Below, piece by piece: positions 41,448 to 51,400 of a DNA stretch of 64,000 nucleotides. The notes below the pieces were generated by a model, which worked only from the letters and a program-made list of their open reading frames with translations, made no database searches and had not been told where the DNA came from. Each line of letters starts with the position of its first letter. The first letter of the stretch is position 1. The DNA is from Streptomyces indicus. Its GTDB lineage: Bacteria; Actinomycetota; Actinomycetes; Streptomycetales; Streptomycetaceae. Made by a program: the position numbers and the translations under genes. The stretch spans positions 156,803 to 220,802 of the forward strand of contig NZ_FNFF01000014.1 of the NCBI RefSeq assembly GCF_900100315.1, written 5' to 3'.

Positions 41448-44393
41448 TCACTCGTCCCGCAGCTGGGCCGCCAGTTCCGTGAGCGGGGTCGTCGCGTCCG
41501 GGCGGCCGATGGCGGTCAGCCGGCCCACGGCCGCGTCGATACGGGCCAGGGCCGGTCCGGTGCGCTCCAGGTAGATGCCCTCCACCACGCCCGCGAGGCG
41601 GACGCATTCGGTCCACTCGCCGATGCGCTCATCCCCCGAGCCGACCTCTCCCAGCAGGGTGAGGGTCTGGGTGAGGGCGGTGAGGGATTCCTCGTAGGCG
41701 CCCGCGTAGGCGTTCACGCGGCCGTGTTCGTAGGCCAGTGCAGTCTCCAGGGAGCGGCCCTGCGGGACGAAGCCGGCGCGGGCCGCGGCGGCTGCGAGGC
41801 GTTCGGCCTCGGCGAGCAGGGCTCGGGCCGGGCGCAGGCCCTCCTCGCCCTGCTGCTGGGCCTGGAGGCGGGCGACCTCGCGCAGGTGGTTGCTGAGCTG
41901 TTCGTAGCGGGCGGACTCGGGGGATGTGGCGTGGGCGGCGAGTGCCTGGTCGAGGGCCTCGCGCGCGGGGCCGAACTCGCCTGCCTCCGCGAGGAGTACG
42001 GCCGTCTCGCCGGCGATCATCGCGTGGCTGCCGGGGTCGTCGGACCAGTCGGCCGACTCCGCGGCGAGCGCGGCGAACTCCGTGGTGGCCGCCTTGAGGT
42101 CGCCGCCCGCGTGCAGGGCGCGGGCGCGGGTGAGGCGGAGTTGCGCGGTGAGCCGGTCGTCGAGCTCGCCGCCTGCGATGTCGGGTTCCGCGAGGACGGA
42201 GTCCAGCAGGGCGATGGCGTCCTCGACGCGGTCCAGGTCGATGCTGAGCTGGGCGGCGTTGCTGTAGGCGCAGAAGCCGTCGACGCGGTCGCCTTGGCGC
42301 AGATGCATCTCGGCGCCCCGGGTCAGGTGCCGCAGCGCCTCGTCGAGGAGCCCCAGGTGCAGACAGGCCTCGCCCAGGTCGCTGTGCAGCCGGCCGCGGT
42401 CCATGCGGGCCGCGGGCCACTCGTTGGCGAGCCGTACGGCCTCGGTCAGGTCGGTGTGCGCGGCCTCGGCGTCGCGCATCCCGAGGTGCACCCGGCCGCG
42501 CAGGCCGAGGGTGCGCGGCAGATGCCAGGCCGGGCCCCCGGCCCTCAACCGGTCGAGCAGGGAGTCGAGTTGGGCACGGGCGGCGGGCAGGTCGCCGGAC
42601 ATGGCGTGCACGGAGGCACGGAGCAGTCCGGCTCCGGAGATCTGCCCCTTGAGCGCGTGCCGGGTGGCGAACTCGTGCAGCAGGTCGAGCTCCGCGAAGG
42701 CCGCGGGGACGTCCTCCTGGCTGCGGGTGAACTGGAGCCGCAGTCCGCGGGCCGCCGCGCGCACCCGCAGCAGGGCGGCCTCCTCGTGGGGGGTGAGCTG
42801 CGCGGCAGCGGGACCGGGCGCCGAAGCCTCTTCGTGCAGGCGGCAGATGGCGGCGTGTGCGGCGGCCACCGCCTCGGCCTTGGCCGTCTCGTCCCCGTCG
42901 GCGGCCTCCGCCGCGGCGAGCAGGGCACGGGCCCGGGCGAGGACGGCCTGCCCGGTGCGTCCCGCGTCCTCGTAGAGTCCTGCGGCCTCCTCGGCCAGGG
43001 CGGCCGCGGTCGCGTTGTCTTCCTTGCGCTCGGCCAGACCCGCCTCGTGTTCGAGGAGTTCCGCGCGCAGCCGTACGAGCGGACCGACGGCCGGGTCGTC
43101 CGGGTGCCGGTAGTCCGGGGCCGTGGCCAGCGCGTGCAGGCGCTCCCAGGCGGTGTCCGCTTCCGGGTGGCCTTCCTCGTCCAACTCGCGTGCGCGGATG
43201 ATGAGTTCGGCGAGGGTCTCGGGATGTGACTCGGGTGCGCTGACAACGGGTGCGGGCTGGGCCGTGGTCATCTCGTCGAGCGCGCGCGGCCGCAGCGTCA
43301 GCTCCAGTGCGTCGAGCAGGGGCGCGCGCTCCAGGCGGGTGCGGCGGTGGGTGCTCACCGAGGCGGTGCCGTTGCGTGCGTCGAAGCGGGCGGCGAGCTC
43401 GTCGGCGCGGGTGCGGATCTCCGTACGCAGCGAGGCGACCGTCCAGGAGCGGCCCGCGTATCCGGCGGTCGCGAGGCCGCCGTGGCCGAGGGCCTCGACG
43501 CGCTGGAGCAGCACCTCCACTCCGGTGAGGAAGGCGAGCTGGTCGGCCGGCGAGTCCACCTCCTCGAACAGGCTCCGGTTCTCGGCGAGGAGTTCGAGGC
43601 CGCGCGCCTCGTTGCCGGTCAGGGCGCAGAACTCCAGGTGGCGGCCCACCTCGGGCGCCATCGAGGGGTTGCGGCGGCAGGCCCGGTAGCCGGCGAGGTG
43701 CAGCTCGCGGGCCCGGTCCGCGGCGCCCGTACGCAGCAGCGGGAGCAGCGCGTACGAGATGGAGCGGGCCGGCTCCTCCTGGCAGGAGTCCTGGCCGGAC
43801 AGGACCGGCTCCCAGATGCCGAGGGCCCGCGGGTCGTCGCCCCTGCCCACGTGGAAGAGGGCGCGCTCGCAGATCTCGCAGGCCTCGCAGTCGCTGTAAC
43901 GGCTGCGGACCCGGCCCGCCCACAACTCGTAGGCGAGCGCGGTGTCCTCGCCGAGGTGGTCGGCGAGCTGGTAGGCCTGTCCGTAGTACGGCTGGAGGTC
44001 GATGTCCGCCTTCACGTACCGGTCGCGCATCTCGCCCAGCCACTGGCGCAGGGTCGCGAGCGGGATCTCGGGCAGGGCGAGCAGCGCGTTCGCCACCCAC
44101 TTGAAGCGCCAGAACAGCTGGTGGCGCATGCGCTCGTCGAAGGCGTCGGGCTGCTCGTCGTAGAGGTTGAGGAGGCGGGCGAAGACGACGGGCGACTTCC
44201 GCGGCTCGGCGCCGTAGGTGTACGCCTCCTGGAGTTCGAGGAGCGCGTCGATGAGGAGCGCCGGGTCGTCGAACTGCTCGGCCGCGTCGGCGAGTTCCTC
44301 GGCCGTGACGGTGCGCGTGCGGCCGTAGGGGCGCTGGTCGTTCTCGTGCAGCGCCTCGTAGAGCGCCTCTATGGACTGGGGTGCGGTCGTCAT
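41448..44393 (-). CDS. Large TPR-like helical-repeat protein partnered with the HSP90 gene
   Basis: 981-aa cytoplasmic protein built almost entirely of Ala/Leu/Glu-rich helical pairs resembling tetratricopeptide repeats (for example DLGEACLHLGLLDEALRHL and AYEESLTALTQTLTLLGEVG). A cysteine cluster SDCEACEICERA near residue 170 may bind metal. No catalytic domain is visible. The ATG lies 2 nt after the stop of the HSP90-family gene, so the two are translationally coupled. In eukaryotes TPR proteins are classic HSP90 co-chaperones, though those bind a C-terminal EEVD that is missing here; a dedicated adaptor role is an inference. Confidence 0.85.
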   Translation of the reverse strand: MTTAPQSIEALYEALHENDQRPYGRTRTVTAEELADAAEQFDDPALLIDALLELQEAYTYGAEPRKSPVVFARLLNLYDEQPDAFDERMRHQLFWRFKWVANALLALPEIPLATLRQWLGEMRDRYVKADIDLQPYYGQAYQLADHLGEDTALAYELWAGRVRSRYSDCEACEICERALFHVGRGDDPRALGIWEPVLSGQDSCQEEPARSISYALLPLLRTGAADRARELHLAGYRACRRNPSMAPEVGRHLEFCALTGNEARGLELLAENRSLFEEVDSPADQLAFLTGVEVLLQRVEALGHGGLATAGYAGRSWTVASLRTEIRTRADELAARFDARNGTASVSTHRRTRLERAPLLDALELTLRPRALDEMTTAQPAPVVSAPESHPETLAELIIRARELDEEGHPEADTAWERLHALATAPDYRHPDDPAVGPLVRLRAELLEHEAGLAERKEDNATAAALAEEAAGLYEDAGRTGQAVLARARALLAAAEAADGDETAKAEAVAAAHAAICRLHEEASAPGPAAAQLTPHEEAALLRVRAAARGLRLQFTRSQEDVPAAFAELDLLHEFATRHALKGQISGAGLLRASVHAMSGDLPAARAQLDSLLDRLRAGGPAWHLPRTLGLRGRVHLGMRDAEAAHTDLTEAVRLANEWPAARMDRGRLHSDLGEACLHLGLLDEALRHLTRGAEMHLRQGDRVDGFCAYSNAAQLSIDLDRVEDAIALLDSVLAEPDIAGGELDDRLTAQLRLTRARALHAGGDLKAATTEFAALAAESADWSDDPGSHAMIAGETAVLLAEAGEFGPAREALDQALAAHATSPESARYEQLSNHLREVARLQAQQQGEEGLRPARALLAEAERLAAAAARAGFVPQGRSLETALAYEHGRVNAYAGAYEESLTALTQTLTLLGEVGSGDERIGEWTECVRLAGVVEGIYLERTGPALARIDAAVGRLTAIGRPDATTPLTELAAQLRDE

Positions 44394-44395
44394 CG

Positions 44396-46219
44396 TCAGC
44401 TGTCCTTGCGCAGAGCGTGGGCGAGCAGGTCGAGGAAGGAGCGGTTGATCAGGCTCGATTCGGAAGGCCTGAGCGGGCGCCGGGACAGCAGCGCGGCCTG
44501 CCCGTAGAGGGCTTCGGCGCTGGTGCGGGCGAGCTCGGGCTCCTCGATGGCCACGGCCGTACGGACCAGGGGGTTGAGCTGGTTGAGGATGAGCTGGGCG
44601 CGCGGCACCTCCTGGCGCAGGTGTCCGAGGATGCCGCCCCACAGGCCGCCCTCCTGCTCGCGGGCGAGCTGGGAGCGGGTGCGCTCGTGCCGTGCCTCGC
44701 GGCTGTCGACGAGCAGGGCCGGGGCGGAGGCGGGCTGGAAGGCGCGCAGCGCGACATCGCAGTCGAAGACGGCGAGGGCGTCGCGGGCGCGCGCGAGGTA
44801 GGCCGCGGCGGCCAGTTCGGTCTCGCGGTCGACGGGGTCGAGGTGCGCGGTGAGCGTGGCCGGGTCGAGGTCGGCCACCGCGACCTCGGGCCGGACCTCG
44901 GGGAGCCGGTGCACGAGTTCGCGGTCGTAGGTGTAGCCGCCGTTGACCACGCCGAGTCCGGCCGCGGAGGCGATGGCGGCGACCTGCCGGAACTCCTCCA
45001 CGCTCGACGTGACGAGCACGGTGCGGTGGGTGCGCGCGAACTCGTCGAGCGTGGCGTGCCCGTCGGTGGTCTCGAACGGCAGCCAGGGAAGCAGCATCCG
45101 CAGGATCTCGTCGTCGTGCACGGCGAGGGACTTCACGGCCAGGTGGTGGACCTGGAGGAAGCGGCCGAGGAGATCGGGGTCGCTGGCGGCGGCCCGCGCG
45201 ATCCAGTCGCGGAGGCGGTCGGCGAGCGCGTCGCGTACGGCGGCGAGGGTGTCGTCCTCGTACAGCGCTTCGCGCGAGGCCGTGGGCCGCAGGGACTCGG
45301 CGTCGACCACGCAGCGCACGAAGAACGCCCAGTCGGGCAGGATCTCCGGGGCCTGCTCGGACAGGAGCATGCCCTTCACGTGCACGCGGTGGCCGTGCCG
45401 GCGGCCGCTGGGCACGGCCTCGGGCAGGATGCAGGCGATGCCCCTCAACCCGACGGCGGGCAGGTCGAGTTCGATGGTGTCGAGCGGCTTGAAACCGAAG
45501 ACCTCTTCGCCGTACGCGGCCAGGGCGCGGTGGCGGGCGCCGGGGGTCGGGTGGGTGAGCGACCAGGGTGCAGGCTCGGGGTTGACGGGCTCGGGGCCGC
45601 CGGTGCCGTCGGTGAAGGTGACGGGGTGGCGCAGGAGCGAGCCGAAGTGGCGGGCCAGGGCGTGCACCCGCTCGGGGCGGGTCCACTCGGCGGCGTCCGC
45701 GCGGGGCGTCAGGGTGACGGTGGTGCCGGGCTGCGGGCGTGCGGAGGCGGGCAGCGTACGGACGGTGTAGCTGCCGTCGCCGCGGCCGCGCCACTCGACG
45801 GCGGGCGCGTCGGGCGTACGGGCGCTGCGGCTGACGACGTGGATCTCGTCGGCGACCAGGAAGCAGGAGAGCAGGCCGATGCCGAACTGGCCGATGAAGT
45901 CGGCCCGTTGCTCGGCGATCTTCTCGGCGCGCTTGCTGGAGCGGCCGATGGTGGCGAGGAAGGTGTGCACGTCGGCCTCGGTGAGTCCGACGCCGTCGTC
46001 CTCGACGCGTACGAGCGCGCCGTCCGCGTACAGCCGGATGCCGAACTGCCCCTGGGGTTCCAGGGCGTGGCGCGCGGTGAGCGCGTCCACGGCGTTCTGC
46101 ATCAGTTCGCGCAGGTAGACGCGCGGGCTGGAGTAGAGGTGGTGGGACAGCAGGTCGACGAGGCCGCGCAGGTCGACCTGGAAGGTGCGGTCGGTGCCGG
46201 TGTTCTCGGGCAGGGTCAT
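44396..46219 (-). CDS. HSP90-family chaperone-like ATPase (HtpG paralogue)
   Basis: 607-aa cytoplasmic protein. The GHKL ATP site is intact: ELMQNAVDA (Glu38, Asn42), EDDGVGL at 73-79 and FIGQFGIGLLSCFL at 108-121. The middle domain has HVKGMLLSEQAPEILPDWAF and LRPTASREALYEDD, as in HtpG. The C-terminal third is divergent, lacks MEEVD and ends in LLAHALRKDS. Slightly shorter than E. coli HtpG (624). Linked genes on both sides (326-aa unknown upstream, TPR protein downstream) suggest a specialised client system rather than the housekeeping chaperone. Confidence 0.92.
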   Translation of the reverse strand: MTLPENTGTDRTFQVDLRGLVDLLSHHLYSSPRVYLRELMQNAVDALTARHALEPQGQFGIRLYADGALVRVEDDGVGLTEADVHTFLATIGRSSKRAEKIAEQRADFIGQFGIGLLSCFLVADEIHVVSRSARTPDAPAVEWRGRGDGSYTVRTLPASARPQPGTTVTLTPRADAAEWTRPERVHALARHFGSLLRHPVTFTDGTGGPEPVNPEPAPWSLTHPTPGARHRALAAYGEEVFGFKPLDTIELDLPAVGLRGIACILPEAVPSGRRHGHRVHVKGMLLSEQAPEILPDWAFFVRCVVDAESLRPTASREALYEDDTLAAVRDALADRLRDWIARAAASDPDLLGRFLQVHHLAVKSLAVHDDEILRMLLPWLPFETTDGHATLDEFARTHRTVLVTSSVEEFRQVAAIASAAGLGVVNGGYTYDRELVHRLPEVRPEVAVADLDPATLTAHLDPVDRETELAAAAYLARARDALAVFDCDVALRAFQPASAPALLVDSREARHERTRSQLAREQEGGLWGGILGHLRQEVPRAQLILNQLNPLVRTAVAIEEPELARTSAEALYGQAALLSRRPLRPSESSLINRSFLDLLAHALRKDS

Positions 46220-46346
46220 CGGGCAGTCCGTGGGTCGGTGAGGTGACCGGCGGCGGATGGCGGCACGCCGGGGGCACGGGGGTACGGGGTTGCGCCGGAT
46301 CGGGGTCCGGGAGCGGAACCGGAGAGCAGGCGGCGGTGGAAGCCGC

Positions 46347-47327
46347 TCAGAAGGCCTTGCGGAAGCGGGCGTACGCCTTCTGCGGGTCCGCCATGAACGT
46401 CCACGGCCACTCGGTGTACACACCGTCCAGCTCGCGGAAGACGTTCGAGGCCTTGCTGCTGCCGGCAAGGGCGAGGGCCATGGCAAACATGTTGTAGTCG
46501 CCGTGCCAGCCGAGCCGGCGCTCGTACGCGTGGTGCAGGATGCTGCGCTCGGCCGCCTCCCGCAGCTCGGTGCGGATCCTGGGGTCCTGGAGGCAGTCGC
46601 TGTTGTCGGACTCGACCCACAGCTCCACGTACGCCATCGCGATCGCGCAGCCGAGCCGGTGGCCGTCGGGCGCCGTCGCGAAGGCCTTGCGGGCGAACTC
46701 CAGGGCCTGGCCCGGCTCGCCGCCCCAGCGGGGCTGGAGCTGGGAGATCCACTCCAGGTGGATGTCCGTGTTCAGCGGGTCGCGGCGCAGGCCGGCGTCG
46801 AGCCGGGCCTCCTTGACGCTGTCGGGCACGGACATGCCGCGCGCGGAGGTGAGCAGATGGCGCCACGGGGTGATCCAGTCGGGCCGCAGCTCCGCCGCTT
46901 CGAGCAGGTGGTCCTCGGCGATGCGCAGCCGCTCGTAGAAGGTCTGCCACTGCTCGCGCGAGACGTCCTTGGCGCGGGCGGAGGTCCGGGCCTCCCAGCC
47001 CCAATGGACGTGTCGCGCACCGGAGATGAGCAGCGCGGTGGCGCGGTGCTCCTTGTCCTCGTCGGCGGCCCGTACGATCCACTCCTCCACCCCGCCGACC
47101 ACGGCCAGTTCGCCGAGGACGGCCTGGTCGTGGCCGAGGTCGAAGGGTGCGAGCGCCGCCTTGACGGCCTCCCAGTCCCCCGCGTCCGCGGCCTCCACGG
47201 CGGCCAGCACCCGTGCGTCGCCGAGCGCCCGGAGCGTGGACACCCCGTGCTTCCCCTTGCGGGGCGCGAGGACGTGCGCCTCCCCCGCCGGTCTGTCCTC
47301 ACCCCTGCCGAACAACTTCCCCAACAT
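46347..47327 (-). CDS. Conserved protein of unknown function upstream of the HSP90 gene
   Basis: 326-aa cytoplasmic, mostly helical protein that I do not recognise with confidence. The N-terminus (MLGKLFGRGEDRPAGEAHVL) is a short basic lead. The core resembles degenerate TPR-type helices (DAGDWEAVKAALAPFDLGHD; PGQALEFARKAFATAPDGHR), with Trp-rich patches (HVHWGWEAR; EWPWTFMADPQKAYARF). GGGAGG precedes the ATG. It lies 127 nt before the HSP90 gene on the same strand and is probably co-transcribed. Confidence 0.78.
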   Translation of the reverse strand: MLGKLFGRGEDRPAGEAHVLAPRKGKHGVSTLRALGDARVLAAVEAADAGDWEAVKAALAPFDLGHDQAVLGELAVVGGVEEWIVRAADEDKEHRATALLISGARHVHWGWEARTSARAKDVSREQWQTFYERLRIAEDHLLEAAELRPDWITPWRHLLTSARGMSVPDSVKEARLDAGLRRDPLNTDIHLEWISQLQPRWGGEPGQALEFARKAFATAPDGHRLGCAIAMAYVELWVESDNSDCLQDPRIRTELREAAERSILHHAYERRLGWHGDYNMFAMALALAGSSKASNVFRELDGVYTEWPWTFMADPQKAYARFRKAF

Positions 47328-47437
47328 GCCGCGCCCTCCCCAGGTACCGCGTGATCGTCCGCGCAGCATAAGGGGGAGGTACGACAGTTCGTCCACGGGG
47401 TTGCCGCGGAATGTTCACGCGGGAAGTACGGAGGTCA

Positions 47438-47518
47438 GCGCCGGTGTTCCGCCCTGCCTCCCGTCGGAGCCCGCGCCGGTGTTCCGCCCCGCCCCGTCGG
47501 AGCCCGCGCCCGTGTCCG
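47438..47518. repeat. About 34-bp imperfect tandem repeat
   Basis: Two and a half units beginning gcgccggtgttccgccc and ending gtcggagccc lie between the siderophore-interacting gene's stop and the upstream region of the 326-aa gene. Probably slippage; no function assigned. Confidence 0.6.
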
Positions 47519-47537
47519 GCGCCGCACCGTGCCGGAT

Positions 47538-48344
47538 TCAGCGCCAGTACCCGGTGAACGTCACCGCGTCCTTCGTGAAGCCGCGCTCCCCCACGAGATG
47601 GCGCCGCGTCTGCGTCGCGAGCCGGCGCCCGCCCGCCACCCACGCGTACCCCGGTCCGTCCGGCAGCGCGGCCGACTGCACCGCCGCGAGCGCCCCTTCG
47701 CCCGAAGGCGCGCCGTCCTTGCGGATCACCCACTCCACGGTGGCGTGCGCGGGCACGCCCAGCTCCTGGACGTCCTCCTCGTGCGGGACCTCGATGTACG
47801 CGCGGACCGGGCGGCCGTCGTCGGCCGAGGCGATGATGCCCGCGATCGCCGGGAGCGCGGTCTCGTCCCCGACGAGCAGGTGCCAGCGGGCCGTTGACGG
47901 CGGCAGGAAGGTGATGCCCTCGTCGAGGATGCCCACCTCGTCGCTCTCCTCGCCGTCGCGCGCCCACGCGGACGCGGGCCCGAGGCCGCCCTCGGCGTCC
48001 GCGTGCAGCGCGAAGTCCACGTCGATCTCGGGACCTTCGCCGTGCAGGCCCTCGGTGCGGTGGGCTCGCACGGTGTAGTTGCGGCCGACCGGGCGGGTGT
48101 CCTTGGACATCAGCATGTACTCGGCCACCCAGAGCCCGCCCGTGCGCTTGGGCAGCCGGAGTCCGCGCTCCACCGGAAGGAAGAGCCGGAACCACTGGTC
48201 GTATCCCATGGGCGTGAAGCGCTTCAGGGCCTCGCCGCCGAGGGTGACGCGGACGAAGGACGGGCTGATCCGCTTGCGCGCGACCCCTCGTACGACGAGG
48301 AACTCCCGCTCCTGCGGCTTGAGATACTTCCCGCCCTTGGCCAT
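47538..48344 (-). CDS. Siderophore-interacting protein (FAD-dependent ferric reductase)
   Basis: 268-aa cytoplasmic flavoprotein that should reduce Fe(III)-siderophore complexes to release iron. The FAD-binding part has FVRVTLGGEALKRFTPMGYD and RNYTVRAHR; the NAD(P)H-side domain has LLVGDETALPAIAGIIAS and ends in VTFTGYWR, all typical of the SIP family. ATG 48344 (MAKGGKYLKP) follows a GAGGGG site. An iron box overlaps the promoter region, so expression should rise in iron shortage. Confidence 0.94.
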   Translation of the reverse strand: MAKGGKYLKPQEREFLVVRGVARKRISPSFVRVTLGGEALKRFTPMGYDQWFRLFLPVERGLRLPKRTGGLWVAEYMLMSKDTRPVGRNYTVRAHRTEGLHGEGPEIDVDFALHADAEGGLGPASAWARDGEESDEVGILDEGITFLPPSTARWHLLVGDETALPAIAGIIASADDGRPVRAYIEVPHEEDVQELGVPAHATVEWVIRKDGAPSGEGALAAVQSAALPDGPGYAWVAGGRRLATQTRRHLVGERGFTKDAVTFTGYWR

Positions 48345-48368
48345 CGCGCCACCCCTCACCTCGTAAAG

Positions 48369-48383
48369 TTAGGTAACCCTAAC
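48369..48383. promoter_or_regulatory. DmdR/IdeR-type iron box
   Basis: ttaggtaaccctaac fits the half-conserved iron-box pattern TTAGGTWAVSCTWA position by position and forms a palindrome-like core. It lies 25 nt upstream of the siderophore-interacting gene's start codon, where a repressor would block transcription. Confidence 0.8.
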
Positions 48384-48424
48384 AAGGGTGGAGAGCCGTC
48401 GGAAGCCCCGTAAGGCACCCGCGG

Positions 48425-48460
48425 TGAAGGGGCCGGACCCTCCCAAGTCCGGCCCCTTCA
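48425..48460. terminator. Terminator downstream of the subtilase gene
   Basis: A 13-bp perfect stem (tgaaggggccgga / tccggccccttca) with a 10-nt loop lies 18 nt after the subtilase stop at 48478, before the iron-box promoter. Confidence 0.9.
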
Positions 48461-48477
48461 CCCGCGCCGGGCGGAGC

Positions 48478-51400
48478 TCAGCCGCCCAGCGTCAGGCGCT
48501 GCACACCGCCCTCGTACGTGCCGACGTACAGCGCCTTGCCCGAGGGGTCGGCCGCCATCGCCCGCACGTCCGTGTTCTGCATGCCGCGCGCCACGCTCTG
48601 CCATGTGCGGCCGCCGTCCTCGGACTTGAGGACACCGCGGCTGCCGATCGGGAAGCCCCACTCCCAGCGGCTGCTCGTCCCGGCGTAGTAGGTGCCGTCG
48701 ATCTCGACGACATCCGACACCAGCATGCGCAGTCCGCCCGAGTCACCGGTACGGAAGGTCTTTCCGCCGTCGGTCGAGTAGCGCAGTTCCTGGCCGCCCG
48801 CGACGATCCGCCTGCCGTCGAGGTGGAGGGCCGTGGTCTCGCGGTCGTCCGCCTTGGTCAGGGTCTTGCCGCCGTCGTCGGAGTACCACAGGCCGAGTGT
48901 GCCGCCGAGCCACAGCCGGTCCGAACCGGGCTGTTGGGCAAGGGACTTGAAGTACAGCTCGTGGTTGTGCGAGCGCCACTTGGCGCCGCCGTCCGTCGTG
49001 ACGTACACGCCGCCGTCCGCCCGGTTGACGTAGCCGACCGTCACCTTGTCCGGGTCGTCCGGGTCGATGAGCAGCGTCGTGAGCGTGCCGTCGAGCCTGC
49101 CGCGGTCCGCCCAGGTCACGCCGCCGTCGGTGCTCTTCTGCACGGTGGAGCCGCCGAACTGGCTGGAGAGCACCCGCCAGACGACGGACGAATCCTTGGC
49201 GTACGACTCGACGAGCCCGATCGACGCACCGGTCGAGCCCTCGAACTCACCGCGCCCCCACTCGGGACCGGCCGCCGGCAGCCCGGTGCGGTACAGCCCG
49301 CTGTCGCTGCCCGCGACCAGGGAACCGTCCGCGTAGGCGAGCGAGTTGACCGTGACGCCCTGGACGCCGGTACGGGTGTACGTGCCGTCGGAGGCGCCGC
49401 GCAGGATGCCGGCGCTGCTGCCGACGGTGTGCGAGCCGTCGGCCCAGCGGTCGAAGTCGGTGAACACCGCGCTGCGGTTGGGCTTGTCCTTGCTGGTCCA
49501 GGTGCGGCCCGCGTCCTTGCTGAAGTGCAGCTTGCCGCCGTCCTCGTGCAGGATCTCGGCCCCGGACAGGGTCACCGTGCCGTTGGGGCGGTGGCCGGTG
49601 GCGTGCCAGTCGCGGCCGCCGTTCTCGCTGGCGTACAGGCCCGCGCCGCTGCTGCCCTGCACCTGGACGGTGAGCAGCTTCTCGTTGGCGTCGTAGCCGA
49701 AGAGCACCTGGTGGGAGGCGGCCGCGTACACCTTCTCAGCCGGCTTCGGGCTGCCGGTGACCCAGCCGCGGACGACCCAGATGTCCTTGCCGTGCCAGCC
49801 GTACAGGTCGTCGCCGCCGATCTGCACCGAGGTGATGTAGTCGGTGGGGAAGCCGAGTTCCTGGACCTGCCAGGTCCTGCCCTTGTCCCGGCTGAGCATG
49901 TACTGGCCGGTCTCCGCGGACGCGAGCAGCACCTTCTGGTCGGGGTCGGTCGTCAGGTCGGTGTACGGGGCGTCCGGCGCACTGGACTTCTGCCAGGTGA
50001 GGCCGTTGTCCCGGGTCTCCATGATCAGACCGCCGTTGCCGACCGGCGGGTGGTCGGAGCGGACCGCCGCCCACCAGTGCGCTGCGTCGTCCTTGTCGAC
50101 CACGATGACCGGGGGACGCTTGGCGCCGTCGAACGGCAGCCGGGTGCGCTGCTTCCAGGTCTTCCCCCGGTCGGTGGTGACCCAGGCGCCGCCCCTGACG
50201 CCGGTGGAGACCACGGCCTGGTCCGGGGCGGTGGGCGCGAGGGTCAGCTGCCCGCCCGCGCTGTTCGGGCCGATCGGTGCCCAGTTGGTGCTGTGCTCGC
50301 CGGCCGGGGTGACCTCGAAGGCGCCCTCGCCGTACGTCTTGGTGCCCTGGACCGTGCGGCCCTCGACGCTCAGGTCGTACGTGCCGGGGGCCAGCTTCGT
50401 GAACTGCGCCTGATACGCGTTGGCGGCGAGACGTTCGAGCTTCACCTCGTAGGGCCGGCCGCGGCGCGGGTCGACGGTGAGCGTCGGGGCGTCCGCGAAG
50501 GCTTCCTGGGAGTAGGCGTAGACCGTGGCCGTACCGTCCGACGGGTCGGGGGTGGCCTCGACGACCACCGGGGTCGCGGTGAGCTGGTACGGGACGGTCA
50601 GGTCCGGGCCGCGGTCCGGTTCGACGGTGATGCGGCCGGTGATGTCCTGGTACGCGGCGGGCCGGTCGGCCTCCACTTCGACGGTGACCTTCTTGCTGCC
50701 GCCGGCCGGGATACGGACGGACGAGGGCGACACATCGGCCGACTCGTCTCCCTTCACACGGGCGTTGAGGGTGCGCTTCGAGGAGTTGTGGAGCGTGACC
50801 GTACGGCGCTCCTCGACCTCGTCGTCCTCGGTGATGTCCGGGTGGCCGAAGGCGAGGGTGGCCGGGGACGCGGTGAGCGTGGCGTCGGCGGCGGCCGCCG
50901 TGTCCAGGCGGCCCGCGCCCTGCGCGGTGACCGGGGCGTCGGCGAGCGGCTGCGCGCTGCCGGTGAGCTCGTCGCGCAGCTGGGCCGCGGACTTCTCCGG
51001 GTGCAGCTGGCGCAGGAGCGCGGCCGAGCCGGCGACGAGCGGGGTCGCCATCGACGTACCGGAAAGGCGGTAGTAGCCAGAGGAGATGAGGCTCTTCGGG
51101 ACCGTGGAGCGGATCTCCACACCCGGCGCGACGATCTCCGGCTCCAGGCCGAGACGCGGACTCGGGCCGCGCGAGGAGAACGAGGCGATCCGGTCGCTGG
51201 AGTCGGTGGAGCTGATGGTGATCTCGGCGTCCGTGCCGGCCAGTGCGGCCAGTTCGTAGCCGGTCAGGCGGTCCACGCCGAGGATCGGCAGCCGGTCCAT
51301 GCGCCAGTGGTCGGTGCCGAGGGTGCCGCTGGTGGGCGCCGCGTTCAGCTCGCCCTTGCGGGGCTCCACCTCGCCGGGCTCCACGGTCCGTGCCCGGCCG

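Noticed and set aside
44396..46219. Calling the HSP90-family gene the housekeeping htpG
   Set aside because: The C-terminal third is divergent and the gene is tied to a TPR partner, so a specialised paralogue is more likely.
44394..46277. Upstream in-frame extension of the TPR gene across the whole HSP90 gene (1609 codons in total)
   Set aside because: The extension is Arg/Pro/His-rich nonsense in the wrong frame of the HSP90 gene. The ATG at 44393, 2 nt after the HSP90 stop, fits the operon.
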